From Trichaptum fuscoviolaceum (taxonomy: Eukaryota > Basidiomycota > Agaricomycetes > Hymenochaetales > Trichaptaceae), in NCBI GenBank assembly GCA_910574455.1, contig CAJSYZ010000003.1, forward strand, positions 744,001-808,000: a stretch of DNA of 64,000 nt, in the 5' to 3' direction. Below are positions 24,611 through 36,600 of the stretch, in pieces. Every line of letters begins with the position of its first letter. Position 1 is the first letter of the stretch. Below the pieces are notes generated by a model. That model saw only the letters and a list, made by a program, of their open reading frames with translations. It was not told the DNA's origin and made no database searches. Made by a program: the position numbers and the translations under genes.

Positions 24611-25015
24611 GGACCTTCACCGCACGACACTCCCTAAAGATAGCGAACCCCACCTAGGTTAATCCAGTAAGCACGCATTTGCTTCATCATGCGGAACAGA
24701 GTCTTGGTTGGAAACACGGGTTCAAAGGGATTGAACAGTGCATTCACTGTACTTTTTATAATTTGCGTTTTAATGCTGCACCGGTTGCCAGTGTATCTCA
24801 TTATTTAACAAGAAAAGCATGAAGTCACAAACACTGAGCGTCAGAGGAAGAAAAGAGTAACTGGGGGCTCGGCGTTCAATTTGTAACCGGAGGCACGCGG
24901 TTACCTTTAACCGGCAACCGGCAATGCCAGTGTTACGTTGCAGGTTCAAGTTTGCCTTAGAAAATTACATAATGACTGTTTCAACTAGATAACAGGCCGA
25001 GCTTCGCCGGCAGAT
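24611..25015. other. Non-coding, nothing recognised
   Basis: About 400 bp between repeat block A and the small inverted repeat. Moderately AT-rich, with a stretch of alternating CGGTT/AACCGG-type words at 24,890-24,930. No gene or structured element is supported. Confidence 0.4.
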
Positions 25016-25259
25016 CCCTTACTCCCCCATTCCCTGCATTTGGTTCTCCACTTTAATAGTCCATTTCGTAAAAGATGACAGTAAATAACAGAAACAAAGT
25101 TAAGAGAGAATTGCTCGAGTTGTAATGGAAAGCAAACCCGATAATGAAACTGCGGTGAAAATAAGCAGGTATCCCACGGCGGCAGTTTAGGGGAGGTGCA
25201 AAACTGCAGGTATCCCACGGCAATTTAGGCGATACCTTTACTCCCAGTGGGAGTAAGGG
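25016..25259. repeat. Possible small inverted-repeat insertion
   Basis: Perfect 11-bp inverted repeat CCCTTACTCCC (25,016-25,026) and its reverse complement (25,249-25,259). Near the right end is a duplicated GCAGGTATCCCACGGC (25,164 and 25,206). I see no target duplication, so this is only a candidate MITE. Confidence 0.35.
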
Positions 25260-25329
25260 AACTTTCCGTCGTTTCTTCATCCTCTGGACATTGAGCTCTG
25301 CAGCCTCATTTGAATCCGGGCTCCTTTCT

Positions 25330-26640
25330 TTACGACGTCTCCACGGAGTCTGACGACGAACAGCCCTTGTCTTCCCCTATGACTTTCCTCTCCGACATCC
25401 GCGATGTCGTTCCGTAGATCATGAGCCGACGCAAAGACATTCTTAATTTCCTTCCTCTCCTTGATCCATCTCTACCTTATCAAAAGCACTTTCTTGCAAG
25501 CGTCAACGACCTCGTTTGCGTAACCCTCTTCGCCACGCTCGTGCACCCCCACGTCATCAACATACCGTAGGAGAAGAAAAGAATTTAGAGTGCGAACTAG
25601 GGAAGCTGAGAATGGACAACAAGATGAGAGTTCTGCAGAGGAAGGAGAGAAGAATATATGGGTACGCAAATATGTTGAGGAGGGTGTAGTGCCCGAGGTG
25701 CGTTTACCACTTCCTTTGTCCTAATTACTTTGACTGAGATTCACCAACAAAGTGCTGGTGAGGTCCAAGCCACTTTGACTGAACTTCATCCTCTTTCGTG
25801 AGGCATAACTCGTCTAGCATCCTTTGTAAATTAAGCGCCCAATTGTTCACGCCTTCCACCTAATTTCCTCTCCTCCGTCGTGCTTTTGGCCTACACGGGC
25901 GCCTTCAAAGGAGCCGCCGAATATGACCTTTTCTTTCCTTCCAAACTCGTGTTCTTCGTCCTGGTTGTGCAATCACGATTGAATCGAAGTTTCCTTGCTT
26001 AAATCCCTTTCACGACCGCGTCCAGCACATTCTGGTCGTTATGTTCTCTCGCAAACATACAAAGCGCTCACCTCTCCCCGCCTCTCTGCCTTCATCATCG
26101 CGCGTGATTATTCGCAAATTCTCATGCTCGTCCATCATCCGTTATACACGCGCGTCCGCGCATTGAATCCCGATTGCCAGCCGACTCCACCGCAAAGTAC
26201 CTTAATCGCCGAGCACCCATTTACATTGCAACTCTCTACCTTGTTTGGTCAAGCTCTGCGATTATCTAGCCGCCGAGCGTCGCGAAGCTTGACTAAGCGC
26301 TGTGGCCTCAATGAGGTTGACTTGCCGTCACTGGCAGCTGGTCCTGGGAAGGAAAGACGTCAAAACCAGAAGACGGTTGGGTACAGAGGCATAATCTATC
26401 TGACACAGAGGATGGCGAGCCTGGAGGAAAGGCAAGATCGATCGAACCTTCCGTCAAATAAGGCACCAAGTCTCTCCTTAACGCACTGAAGGCATTTCAG
26501 TATGCCACATCTCCCTCTCTCTGTTATCGCAAGTTCCTCACCGATTCTGTTCTCTGCAAACCTCAGGCGGGCAAAATCCTGCGCTAGTCTTCGGTACTGC
26601 CGTCGCACGACACTTGCTCAGGTACGAAAACCTGGCCTGG
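25330..26640. repeat. Diverged flank-type repeat block B
   Basis: Direct duplicate of block A without the inserted element, so it shows the empty target: its 25,990-26,040 stretch corresponds to the sequence on either side of the block A insertion. No gene is supported. Confidence 0.55.
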
Positions 26641-27230
26641 GCTTTACGGTAAGCACGCGTATGTCCACCCCCATAGTTCTATCTATCCTTGACCGTACCT
26701 TCATATTAGACTACGTTCGCATCTCTACCATAAACTATGTCATTCTGGATGCAGACCTACGCAAGACTGGATGTGGTACGGTTTTCCCTTAGCGCAAAGC
26801 ACGGGAAAGAGCAGAACAACGTAGAGGGCTCTGTGAGCTTTCAGAGCGCTTTCCCGCAAGTCGGAGTGTATAAAGGCTTAGCCAGGGGACCATTGGGACG
26901 AAACACGATTGAAACGTTGGATAGAATATAAGTAGAGGAGTGTCCTTAACACGTCCCGATGCTGGCAACCCTTGAAGTCGAATTGCAGGGGGTATGGCTT
27001 ATGGCATAGAATCCAAGAAATTTATTGAACGCTGCAAGGATCTCATGCGGCCAGAGCTACTCAACTTTTTTACTGTTCCTTGTGTTCTGCTGACTTACTC
27101 TAGTGTATTCTGGCGTACATGAATGGCCATGCAGGCCGTATTTGAACTTGATGTGGCGCAAAGATCGAAGGAGGTCAAATTGTCGGTTCAGATGTGCGCA
27201 AAATTTTCGTTTTACACTTTGGCATTCAAA
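26641..27230. other. Non-coding, nothing recognised
   Basis: Sequence between repeat block B and the subtilase prodomain remnant. It has only short frames without a recognisable protein. Confidence 0.4.
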
Positions 27231-27254
27231 TTCACCTCGGTTTCAAACAGCATC

Positions 27255-27410
27255 CACTTCCCCGGCATCCACGCGCGATCTCATCAATGACTCGTACATC
27301 ATCGTATTCCGGAAGAATGCCCTGTGCGCTCTCTTCATTCAATGCATGAAGTTCCTCGAGTTAACGAAAGACGAGAAGGGTGTTGAAATGTATTCTGAAT
27401 ATGGCGGTGT
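27255..27410 (+). pseudogene. Decayed copy of the subtilase I9 prodomain
   Basis: The frame TRDLINDSYIIVFRK followed by FIQCMKFLELTKDEKGV aligns with AHDLINNSYIVMFRD and FTQHMNFLELAKTAKGV of the intact gene about 0.85 kb downstream. The alignment fades after KGV, no signal peptide precedes it, and no catalytic domain follows. It is a partial duplicate of the 5' part of the neighbouring gene. Confidence 0.7.
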
Positions 27411-27954
27411 TATCGTCGTTATGGCTGACATCTTGGAACCAACCCCGACCTTCCTCTCGTCATCCTCACCTATCCCGTTCGTGTACACGCTCGAGGGTCC
27501 CGTCGAATCTCAGTTGCTCTAAAGCGCAAATGAATATGTCAAACGCTCTGTTCAGTGCCTCCACGGGCATCATACCTCTGAAATCCATCACCTCTCTCAG
27601 CATGCGTACCGCTCTTCCCTGCGTCGTGCTACGTTAGACCTATCTCATACTCGTCCAACATCCCCTTTATGTGCGCCTCGGAACATTTTACCCAGGACAT
27701 CATTCTCTCTCCTACCCCGTGCACACCACTCTAATATCAATATTACTTCCTCGGGAAGAATCTCTCAGTTGAAACCCTTTCATGATTGGCAACTGCGACA
27801 TCGTCTCCGGACTCCATGGCTGGAACGTCTAGCTAATACGTACGCTCTCCGCAATACCGCGACGTGTTCTCAAGACGCATCCGCTCGCGGAAATGGCTCA
27901 GCATAAAATAACGCTAGGCCGGCAAGTGGCTTAACTTGCTTTAGGAAAGACGAA
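27411..27954. other. Upstream region of the subtilase gene
   Basis: No gene recognised. It presumably contains the subtilase promoter, but I see no clear TATA box or other defined site. Parts may be further decayed sequence of the duplicated prodomain copy. Confidence 0.4.
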
Positions 27955-29493
27955 ATGCTGCTAAAAGCACTCTACCCTGTCGGGTTACTGCTAACCTCCC
28001 TGGTTCCGGTGCTCGGGTCGCCTGTCGACAATGGCCATGTCTCGCCATCCATTGCACCTCTCTATATTCCCCCAGCTGCCGCGCACGACCTCATCAACAA
28101 CTCGTACATTGTCATGTTCCGGGACGATGTCCGCCCATCTGTCTTTACGCAACACATGAACTTCCTCGAGTTGGCAAAAACTGCGAAGGGAGTCAGCGCG
28201 AGCGACGTTCAGCTGGAACACATGTACAATAGCGAAATTGCGAAGGGCTATGCGGCGCGCCTCACCCCTGAGATCCTCGATCTGATTCGGGGTAGGCCGG
28301 AAGTAAAGTATGTCGAACAGGTGCAAGTTATGTACGCGGACGACATGCAGAATAAACCGCCTTGGGTGCGTGACTGTTCGTCCTCCCCAAACATCACATA
28401 ATTGATTGAATAAACGCAGGGTCTCGCCCGCATCAACCACAAATACAAGCTTGACAACCTGCATTTCCACTACGCGTACCCCAGCGACAGTGGCGCTGGC
28501 GTGCTAGTGTATGTCATAGACTCCGGTGTAAACATCCACCACGCGGAGTTTGAAGGCCGCGCGCGCTGGGGCAAGACCTACTTCCCCGGAGAAGGGCACG
28601 CAGACGGCAGTGGCCACGGCTCGCACGTCGCGGGGACAATTGCCTCGCGTGCGTACGGCGTCGCCAAGAAAGCCGAGATAGTCGCCGTGAAGGTGCTCAA
28701 TGCCAAGGGTTCGGGGAGCAGCGCGGTCACGCTCCAGGGCCTCGAGTATGTCCTCAGGGACTCACGAGAGCAACCGAGGGGCAAGTACAAGGGATTCGTG
28801 GTGAACATGTCACTCGGCGGCGCGCGCTCGCGCGCGTCGGAGGACGGGGCGAACAACGCGGTTCGGGCTGGTTTACACGTCGTCACCGCAGCTGGGAACG
28901 ACAACGCGGACGCGTGCCTGCACTCGCCGGCGTCGGCGGAGCTGCCGATCACAGTGGGCTCGTCGACGCGCGAAGATACGAAGAGGTTGTCGAGCAACCA
29001 CGGGAAGTGCGTGGACGTGTTTGCGCCGGGGAGCGACACCCTTAGCGTTGGGAATACGGGGAGGGATTCGACATCGATCAAGTCCGGAACGAGCATGGCG
29101 GCACCGCATGTGGCGGGCATGATCGCGCAGTTTTTGTCGATCTACCCGCATTGGTCGTTCAACCCGCGCTCTGCGTCTGTTTCGGAAGACACATCCTTCG
29201 AGTCGCGTTTAGCATCCGCACTCGCCTCGGTTCACGAGTCACTTCCGGGGTTCCTATCCCACCTTGTGCCATCTCCTTCGCATAGCACACCTCTCTTCAA
29301 CTCACAGGATCCGATGCAAGCTGCCACCTTAACGCCTCACATAGTGAAGAAAGCCCTGCTTGACTTAGCTGTCAAGGGTGCACTTACCGGCGGCCTCCCA
29401 CCTGGTACACCGAACCTTTTGGCGTACAATAACTATACCCATGGGCTGCCTGGTCATTTGGATAACGAGCCGTTCGCATTGAACTATGAGTAG
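27955..29493 (+). CDS. Subtilisin-like serine protease (S8A, proteinase K type) with I9 propeptide
   Basis: Two exons (27,955-28,365 and 28,420-29,493) give 494 residues; the intron is 54 bp with GTGCGT..CAG. The ATG at 27,955 starts a signal peptide (MLLKALYPVGLLLTSLVPVLG). An I9 inhibitor prodomain covers about residues 48-128 (SYIVMFRDD..VKYVEQ). The peptidase domain carries the catalytic triad Asp171 (VIDSG), His203 (GHGSHVAGT) and Ser362 (SGTSMAAPHVAG), with oxyanion Asn297 (AAGNDNADAC). A C-terminal extension of about 110 residues follows the catalytic core. S8A enzymes of this type are made as zymogens, cleave off the prodomain, and are vacuolar or secreted; secretion is inferred from the signal peptide. 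All key residues are present, so it looks functional. A decayed partial copy lies just upstream. Confidence 0.93.
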
Positions 29494-31399
29494 AAAGCTC
29501 TAATGTTCATTCTCCGCGGCCTTGCACTTGGGATTGGGCATTTCTCTAATCTATTCATTTTTACTATAAATTCATTCTTCCGTAATTGTGCTCATTATAC
29601 TGATACTGTCTAATCATCAAAACTCATGTGTTAAATCAGAGGATATCTGAGACATGGACATGCATAGATCAGTAACTTCGTGATGAAACATAAAGCATGA
29701 CAAGTTACGAAAGCGGAGCGCTTCGGAAGGCCTTTTCGTGACACAAGAGAAAAACCTTGCATTAAAACCAAAAGACGGGGTTGGACGATTTTTATTCCAC
29801 CGACATCAAAGCTCAGCGCTTCATGCTTGCGCAATACAGTTACTGGTACATAGTACATGGTTTATAGCTCGGGAGGCTCCGGATCCTGATCCGGCGCTCG
29901 CCGCTAAACTGAAGTCTCCACTGTGACCCATAGGTCACAATGAGGTTACAGGCCTCCCTCTGATTGACAGTCGCTACATTTACCAACTCCCAACCTCAAA
30001 GATAAAGTGCGACTGGCTACGAGTCTGATACAGTACTAATTCAGCCGATAGTTGTGGCCACTGACAGCCACAGTGCCATGATGCACTGGCACGTGCCACT
30101 CCGGCACGTGGTGTCAGACGGAAAAGGTACAGGAGCGGGACTTTTTTTCTTACTCTCAACCACCACTACTTACGTCTCCTGGACATCTTCAAGGAGCCGA
30201 CAAATTACCTTACGAAGGTCTCATATACATTCGCCGAAGAAAGATAATGAGATGAAATTGGTCAATGCCGAAGAAAGTGACGATTTCATATTCTTAGACG
30301 ACTTTTTTGTCCCTGTCTCAACTAACCTTGGATCTTCGCTGTAAGCACTTCTGAAGCTAGTACAGTAATAACGATGCGATCTCGTTGCTCACTTCCTTGA
30401 TCAAAGATCTAGGTCTTGGAACTCAATGCACGTCTTAACTTTGTAAGCAGCAAATTTCTTCTTCTACCGGTCCGAAGCGCAACCGCCTCACAAATCTGGT
30501 TCAAAGTGCAGAGTACCAGTAGCTTCTGCTTCTGAAGATTCCTCCATGGTACTTCCATCCGATGACCTCCGGGCCCGGACCTTTCGAACTCTTCATTACC
30601 AACTTCGTTCTGCTCATTTAACACACGTTCCTGATTGCCCAAGATTGGCTCTGTACGGCCGTAACCACGGACATCGATTGAATTTCGGACTATCCAGGAC
30701 ATCATCCGACCATCGCCAAACCCTTGGACTTCTGCCAATCCGCTAACGATCCGGGTGGGATAGCGGCCATTTGCACGTGCCATTGGCGCACCCCATGATC
30801 GATCGAGTCTCCCGGAGGTTCGAACAAAGTTTGTATTGCTGCCCTTGAAATCATTCTCGGTAAATGACCACTTTCTGATTTAAGAGAGTATAGTGACTAC
30901 TAGCACCGTTTGACAACCCGGACCGAATTCAGTCCTTCCATAACCTTGCACCCCGGACGCCTGGCAGGGAGAAACTTCGCGAGAATTCGTCTCATCAGTT
31001 GGACTGGACAGTTGTGGACTGCATTCGCCGTGGCCATCATCCGGGGACTGGGAAATCTAGCTTTTCGTTCACCATATATGGGTCTTGAATCAGTTCACAT
31101 GGCTGTGTACTCATCTGGGCACCTTTATAGATATCGGTGTCAAGCCTGACGTCTCATGGGACGATGGGTTCAGATAACTGCTTTCAAGTGACTGTCTTTG
31201 ACATCTGAGTCATGGTTTACCTGCGAGTGAGACACCTGAGACGGTGTTTCAACATGTTTCCTTGCATGACTGACTCAAAATGTGTACGCGGACAAATCTG
31301 TCTTAATTGACATATATATATCAAACCCTCCAGGGTGAAAATGTGTGTGTTTAGCAACTACAATTAGTTACTCTTACTGACTAACTAATCGGCGTGTAC
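29494..31399. other. Gene-free stretch downstream of the subtilase
   Basis: Holds the presumed 3' untranslated region and terminator of the subtilase. Frames such as 30,054-30,344 (plus) and 30,409-30,783 (minus) have no features I recognise. A hairpin-forming palindromic site lies at 30,061-30,117. Confidence 0.5.
30061..30117. promoter_or_regulatory. Nested palindrome with two CACGTG boxes
   Basis: A perfect 12-bp palindrome TGGCACGTGCCA (30,087-30,098) sits inside a looser inverted repeat: CTGACAGCCACAGTGCC at 30,061 against GGCACGTGGTGTCAG ending at 30,115. CACGTG is the core bound by bHLH factors in fungi. No clear downstream gene is seen, so a role is uncertain. Confidence 0.35.
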
Positions 31400-32760
31400 A
31401 ACACTCGCTCTATAATGACTTCCTTCGAAGCCTTTCCAGACTCACTCCGCTTTACCGATCTACCGCACGGCCCTGATTGTCCAGGATTGGCCCTCTGTGA
31501 TCGTGACCGTGATCACACTCAGCGATAAAATCTCGGACTTATCCAAGACATTCATTGACATCGCCAATGCCCTGGACAGCTGCCGATCCCCCGCATCCAC
31601 AGAACAGGGCGACACCGCTGACTGCTGAGTTCGACTTCGACTATTGCATCCCCTCTCACTGGACCCATGATCCGTCCCCAGAGTACCCCAGGAATTACTG
31701 GTCCTGTGCATTGCGTCCTCGGATAGCACTTCTCGTAAACCGTCCTCATGCGCAAAGCCCGTCTGATTCTGCGCACGGAAGACAATGTTGATGGCCTGTC
31801 AGGCCATGCAAGGGTAAACTTCGCAAAAAACCTGCTTCCTGCTTTTGGACTTCCGAGTTCGATGCCCCGGTTCGGGTTGGTTGCCTCGAGCGTGCGCGCG
31901 GAAATTAGCGTACATATTTCCATGTGTGGGTCGAAATTCAGTCTATATACATGGCCCTTGAATTATCTACCAAAGCATCTTTATAGTTGCCGAGTCTTGC
32001 ATCTCCGGCGTATTGCGCTTCCCAGCGGGTCAACAGTCATTTGACATTTCTGCTGATATTGTCAAATCAAATGCAGACTTTGATGCGGCACTTGTTCAGC
32101 TCAAGCGTTGTGCAACATCTGAAGACAGCTGTCTTACAGATCTAACAGAAATGAAGACACCATTAATGGAATTTCTTACTCCGTTGTTTCACAAGTTACT
32201 GTTCATTCGGCACGCAGGGACGAGAAACCTAGGTGCGTTAAACGAACTTGCTCTTCTTCGATATGGTCATTGATCTACCCATCTACCTTCTCAGAATCAT
32301 GCTTGTCGAAGGCACATACAATGCCGTCAAAGCAGACACTTGATTGGAAGGGAAGGGCTTGATGGTATAATTGGACATGGAAAGTACGGCAGGGTGTGGT
32401 CCGGCGCAAAGCGTGAGCAAGACATCCCGGCCCATTGAGCACATAAGTTTCAATCACAGAAGCAGAATCTCCGCCGGCGTGCATCTATGTACTATGGAGA
32501 TCATAATAATCTCCTTTTTATGGCCTTTGTATTATGAAATCTTGATACTAGGTATGTAATTTTCACCTCGTAAAGATGAAACGTTTGAAGCATTCCATTC
32601 AAAACAGTATTCTTTTCTCACTAGCGTGACGTTCGACCCGATACGAAGCACCAACCTGCTGAGACGCCTTCCTGGAAACATCGGAAAAGCGGCTTTCGCA
32701 GGTCTTCGTGCCAGTATCAACAAGCAGGTACGGATATGTACACCCGCTCCCGTCGACTAC
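31400..32760 (+). other. Possible decayed or unrecognised gene
   Basis: Several protein-like frames lie in series on the plus strand: from 31,416 (MTSFEAFPDSLRFTDLPHGP), near 31,815 (NFAKNLLPAFGLPSS), 32,025-32,230 (FDISADIVKSNADFDAALVQ), and 32,575-32,728 (VTFDPIRSTNLLRRLPGNIG). Some end at plausible GT donors (about 32,232 and 32,729). I could not join them into one gene and do not recognise a family. It may be a degraded gene. Confidence 0.3.
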
Positions 32761-33329
32761 CGACTACCGTCCATCCGCTTCTTTAGCCCTCATCGCCAAG
32801 TTCGACACCCCGGACGGACAAAGTCAGCTTACCCAATTTAGGGCTCGCTTTCCCTTCTATTTCTGGCGATTTCTCCGTACGTGCCTCCCTCTTTGTACTC
32901 TAATTAACCTCGGACGAAGAGATGTCGACGGCGTGGCTTCTGTGGTTCAGTGATCAATGATTAATGATCTCCGTATCGCCGTGACTTCGCAATTGCACGC
33001 GCCCTTGACTGGCTAGTCGTATAATCCTCGTTGGTTTGGCTGGGATGAATTCTCGGCGTATTCCTGCATTGACATCGCGCATCAGTAACGACAGCCCATT
33101 ATAGGGCTCAGCGCTGCGGGTTGCATTGCGGATCCTTCCCATTAGTTGCTCAAGCTAATGCATATGTCCGTGCGCTGCAACTGCATTCTCGATTCATGAC
33201 ATCAGTCTTTGATCAGCGCTTATCCTTTTGGATTATCTCACACGAGCTATTTATTCTCACTCTGCACATAATCTCTCTTGTTCTTGCTGCATTACTCTAA
33301 CTTGGACTTTCTGCGAAATATTCAACCGG

Positions 33330-33690
33330 AGAGAGCACAACACAGTTACTGATGCCCTCCTCTAATTACAGCGACCGAGATCACCTGCCATTCTCCTTTC
33401 AATGCCCGACTCATTTTCAAACTCAAGTTAGGCCATCGGCTGGTCCGCTCTACAAGCCTCCGAGCTCATGCTCTGTAAGCTCGGGATTGCAACCTATTTT
33501 CATCGTCCGCATTCTTGCAGCATTATCTAATCTGCACTTCTGCAGAATCGTCGGTCCAAGAATGCATGAGACAGTACTAATTTATAGCAACCGAGGTCAC
33601 CTTCGGCTTTCTATTCAGGTCCAGATTCGTGTCCGCTCAATAAGCGCTTTGTGCTCGTAATTAGTAAGTTCGGGACTTTCTGCGGCGCTG
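33330..33690. repeat. Diverged tandem duplication of about 0.2 kb
   Basis: The stretch from about 33,345 to 33,490 resembles 33,568-33,680: both begin with an ACAGT(T)ACT word, then AGC(G/A)ACCGAG(A/G)TCACCT, and both end near TAAG(C/T)TCGGGA. No protein is supported. Confidence 0.5.
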
Positions 33691-33699
33691 GACCAGCTG

Positions 33700-36600
33700 G
33701 TAGACCATACGTTAATCAAACTTGATCTGCAATGGATCAGAAGCGCTTTGTTATCTGTTTATCGACAAGAAGGGATGAACACATGTTGTGTCTAGCCAAC
33801 TGAAGACACACCGGATCCGATAGAGCCTCAAAGAAGTCGCCCGTCGGCCGCCATCATATCTAAACTCCCTCCTACTTATCTCAACATACATATGTGGTGT
33901 CGTACACAACTTCGCACCTGAGCCCTAAGTCCGCCTTCAAGTATAACCATGTCGAGTTACCGCTTTTGGTATGTTCACTCCCATGGAACCTATTTTTTGT
34001 TGGCCAGCTTTCGTCCAGCCGCCACGCCCAACAGCGTCAGCTGCAACTACGCCTGAAGGGACCGTAAAGGACGACGAGGCACATGCGTGAACGGCGTCCG
34101 ACTGTCGAATACGAGCGTTCGTTCCTGGAAGCGCCGACCCAATCCGACCCGCCCGAGCATACCGTGACGCTACCTCAACTTGGATAAACGCCGCTGACCT
34201 CATGCTCGCCATCGTCCATTCTCCTTCGAAGGAAGTCTTGAGACCTCTCTACCTGCTTCATGCTTCATCGAGAATCCGTAGAGATCGCCGCATATGGCCC
34301 TTTGATCGTATCCTATCACCGTCGTCTCATTTTTGGATGATCGCCCTTCGACAACCGCGCCCGTCCATTCTCCAGTCTTTCGCGCAATGCCTGCACAATG
34401 CGCGATGCTTGACACTTGATGACTTCGGTTGTCTGGGTGGATAATGATGTCAAGGTGGAAATAGGGGAAAAGATAATGTACCCATACCTGCACAAAGTAC
34501 GTGCCTTACATCAAATCATACCTACATTTTCCAATCAAACCCGGATTGAACAAACGTGCTTTGTAGTCAGTTCTGAAGAATCCAACCCACGCGCCGTTAA
34601 TCTTCCACGAAGATGTATCACACCACTCGGGCCGGTTAGCGGTCTTGACTTCTTACCTTTCATTTACACCCACAAATCTACGCAGTATGAAACTTATCAT
34701 GCTTTCACATCTAGGAGCCCAGTACAGTCGTGTATGGTCAAGGGATTAATCTTCTCTGGTATCTAAGCTCAGATCCTTCAGCCGCTTTATCAAAACCGCC
34801 TTCGCGAACAAACTTTGCGGGCTTCGTACCCTTCAACCATTTCTTTAACTTGAAGCATCTTTTACCCCGCTTTTTCGCATTGGTCGTTACGGCACCTCCC
34901 ATCCAACCCGTCATCTATCACAGCCCGCGACGCGTTTGATAGCCCCTTGATGGAAGTCGAAGCCGGTACATACGGGGCGGTTAGCCGAATTCAGTGATTA
35001 ATGGTTGGGGCCGGGAATATACCAATATATGAATGAAACAAAACATACTCAATTATGTTTGTCTAATATTCTCTGCAATGTCTTTGCTTTGCTTATTTTC
35101 TTGCATCCCAAGGTCCTAACGCGCCGAAAGGGTCACTGGTCAACTTGGGCCCGTGCTTCGTGAACCCCTCGACCATACCTCCTTTGATACTTCATAGAAG
35201 CTATGAAGCCAAATCCGTCCGGTCCAGCTCGGCTCAGTCTACCGTTCTTTACCCATCTGCCCCTCTTTCCCATTGTCCCAGGCTTCCGGTCACGTCTCTC
35301 CTTCGAACGACCTTCCCCTGCTTCCCAGCATTCATGTACGGGATCCTGCATCCTTGAGCCCCACCTCTGCGTGGTGTTAATTGCACCTTCATCATCCTGG
35401 ATCCATCATCTTCGCGACCGTGACCTTCGGCTCCTCTTTCATCAGAGTCAAGGGTCAATGCAAGTCTCATTTGTCACCTATCCTCATTGTATGTATCATC
35501 GGATAGAGGATAGAGCAGGGGATGGGGGTGTATGGTGGTGACTGGTCTCAGTCTAGCGTAAAGCAACCATGAGCTCCGTGACCGTGCTTGTCCGTCCCTA
35601 GCCGCTTTCCTATGCGTGCGTGCTTCCCGCTGCATCAAAACTGCCCGTTAGAATCGACCTCTGTGCTATACCGATACGCCAGAGACGAAAAGCCTCCTAT
35701 CCCTTTCTCCAATTTGCTCAGCTCACGCTCAATCCCGAATCCGTGCGATACTACATCCGAGTCTATTCTTGACGCTGAACCCTGAGGCTCTCCCGTCTGG
35801 CCTTGCTCGGGTCGACGAGTGATTTGCATATATGCATGTGATGACCAATCTCTGCCGATAGCTCAGCCCTGGCCAATTTGCTTGAGAGAATCTGAAGCTG
35901 TGGAGAACCTGTTGATTTCTTGCCTGGCGAGTCTGCAAAAAAGACACAGCCATACGCAAGCTCATGGCGCACTGCTATCTCACCGCAAAATCGCGAGGTA
36001 TATATACATGCTACAGGCTCGCGACGCGAAAGGTGTATGCAGCATGGATACACGACTATCAACTGGCTGGAATATATCAATGATCATCGAGGATCCGTAT
36101 GAGCACAAGAGAGCAGGGCGGTTTAAATATAGACCGCATCAGGAGCACCAAGCTGTCCGGACTCCGGATCCCTCTCCGTCGAAATCTCGGCGTATTCTCC
36201 CTGGCTTGGGGTTTCCGGTGTGCGGCTTCATTGACGAGTGATGGTCCGCGGCCGGAGCCCGTATGCTTTGCGCATTGGGCTCCTTCCCCCTTCCTTTTAC
36301 TTCACCTTCACCTTCACCCCTTTCGTTTCATTTCGTCGGCTTGCGCATTGGATCTGGGTCATCCGATTCACGGAAGCAGAAGCAGAAGCAGAGCGGCCCC
36401 TCTCCGGTCACCCCACACGGCCCACTGCACCGTGACCATCAGTTATCAGTCTATCGCGTCCGGATCACGTCCCATATATGTACCGTTCAGGACCTGCCTA
36501 TTGTGATCTAACTGTCTGGAATATGGATATTCGCACTATGGAGTCGATTTCGAGGTATTGATCTCTGTGACCTTGTCCGAACTGTGGCTACGAAGACACG

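Noticed and set aside
30822..30840. GGTTCGAAC word as a possible tRNA T-loop
   Set aside because: No acceptor stem, anticodon arm or D-loop could be placed around it.
33352..33660. 102-codon plus-strand frame
   Set aside because: It spans a diverged tandem DNA duplication and has no recognisable protein feature.
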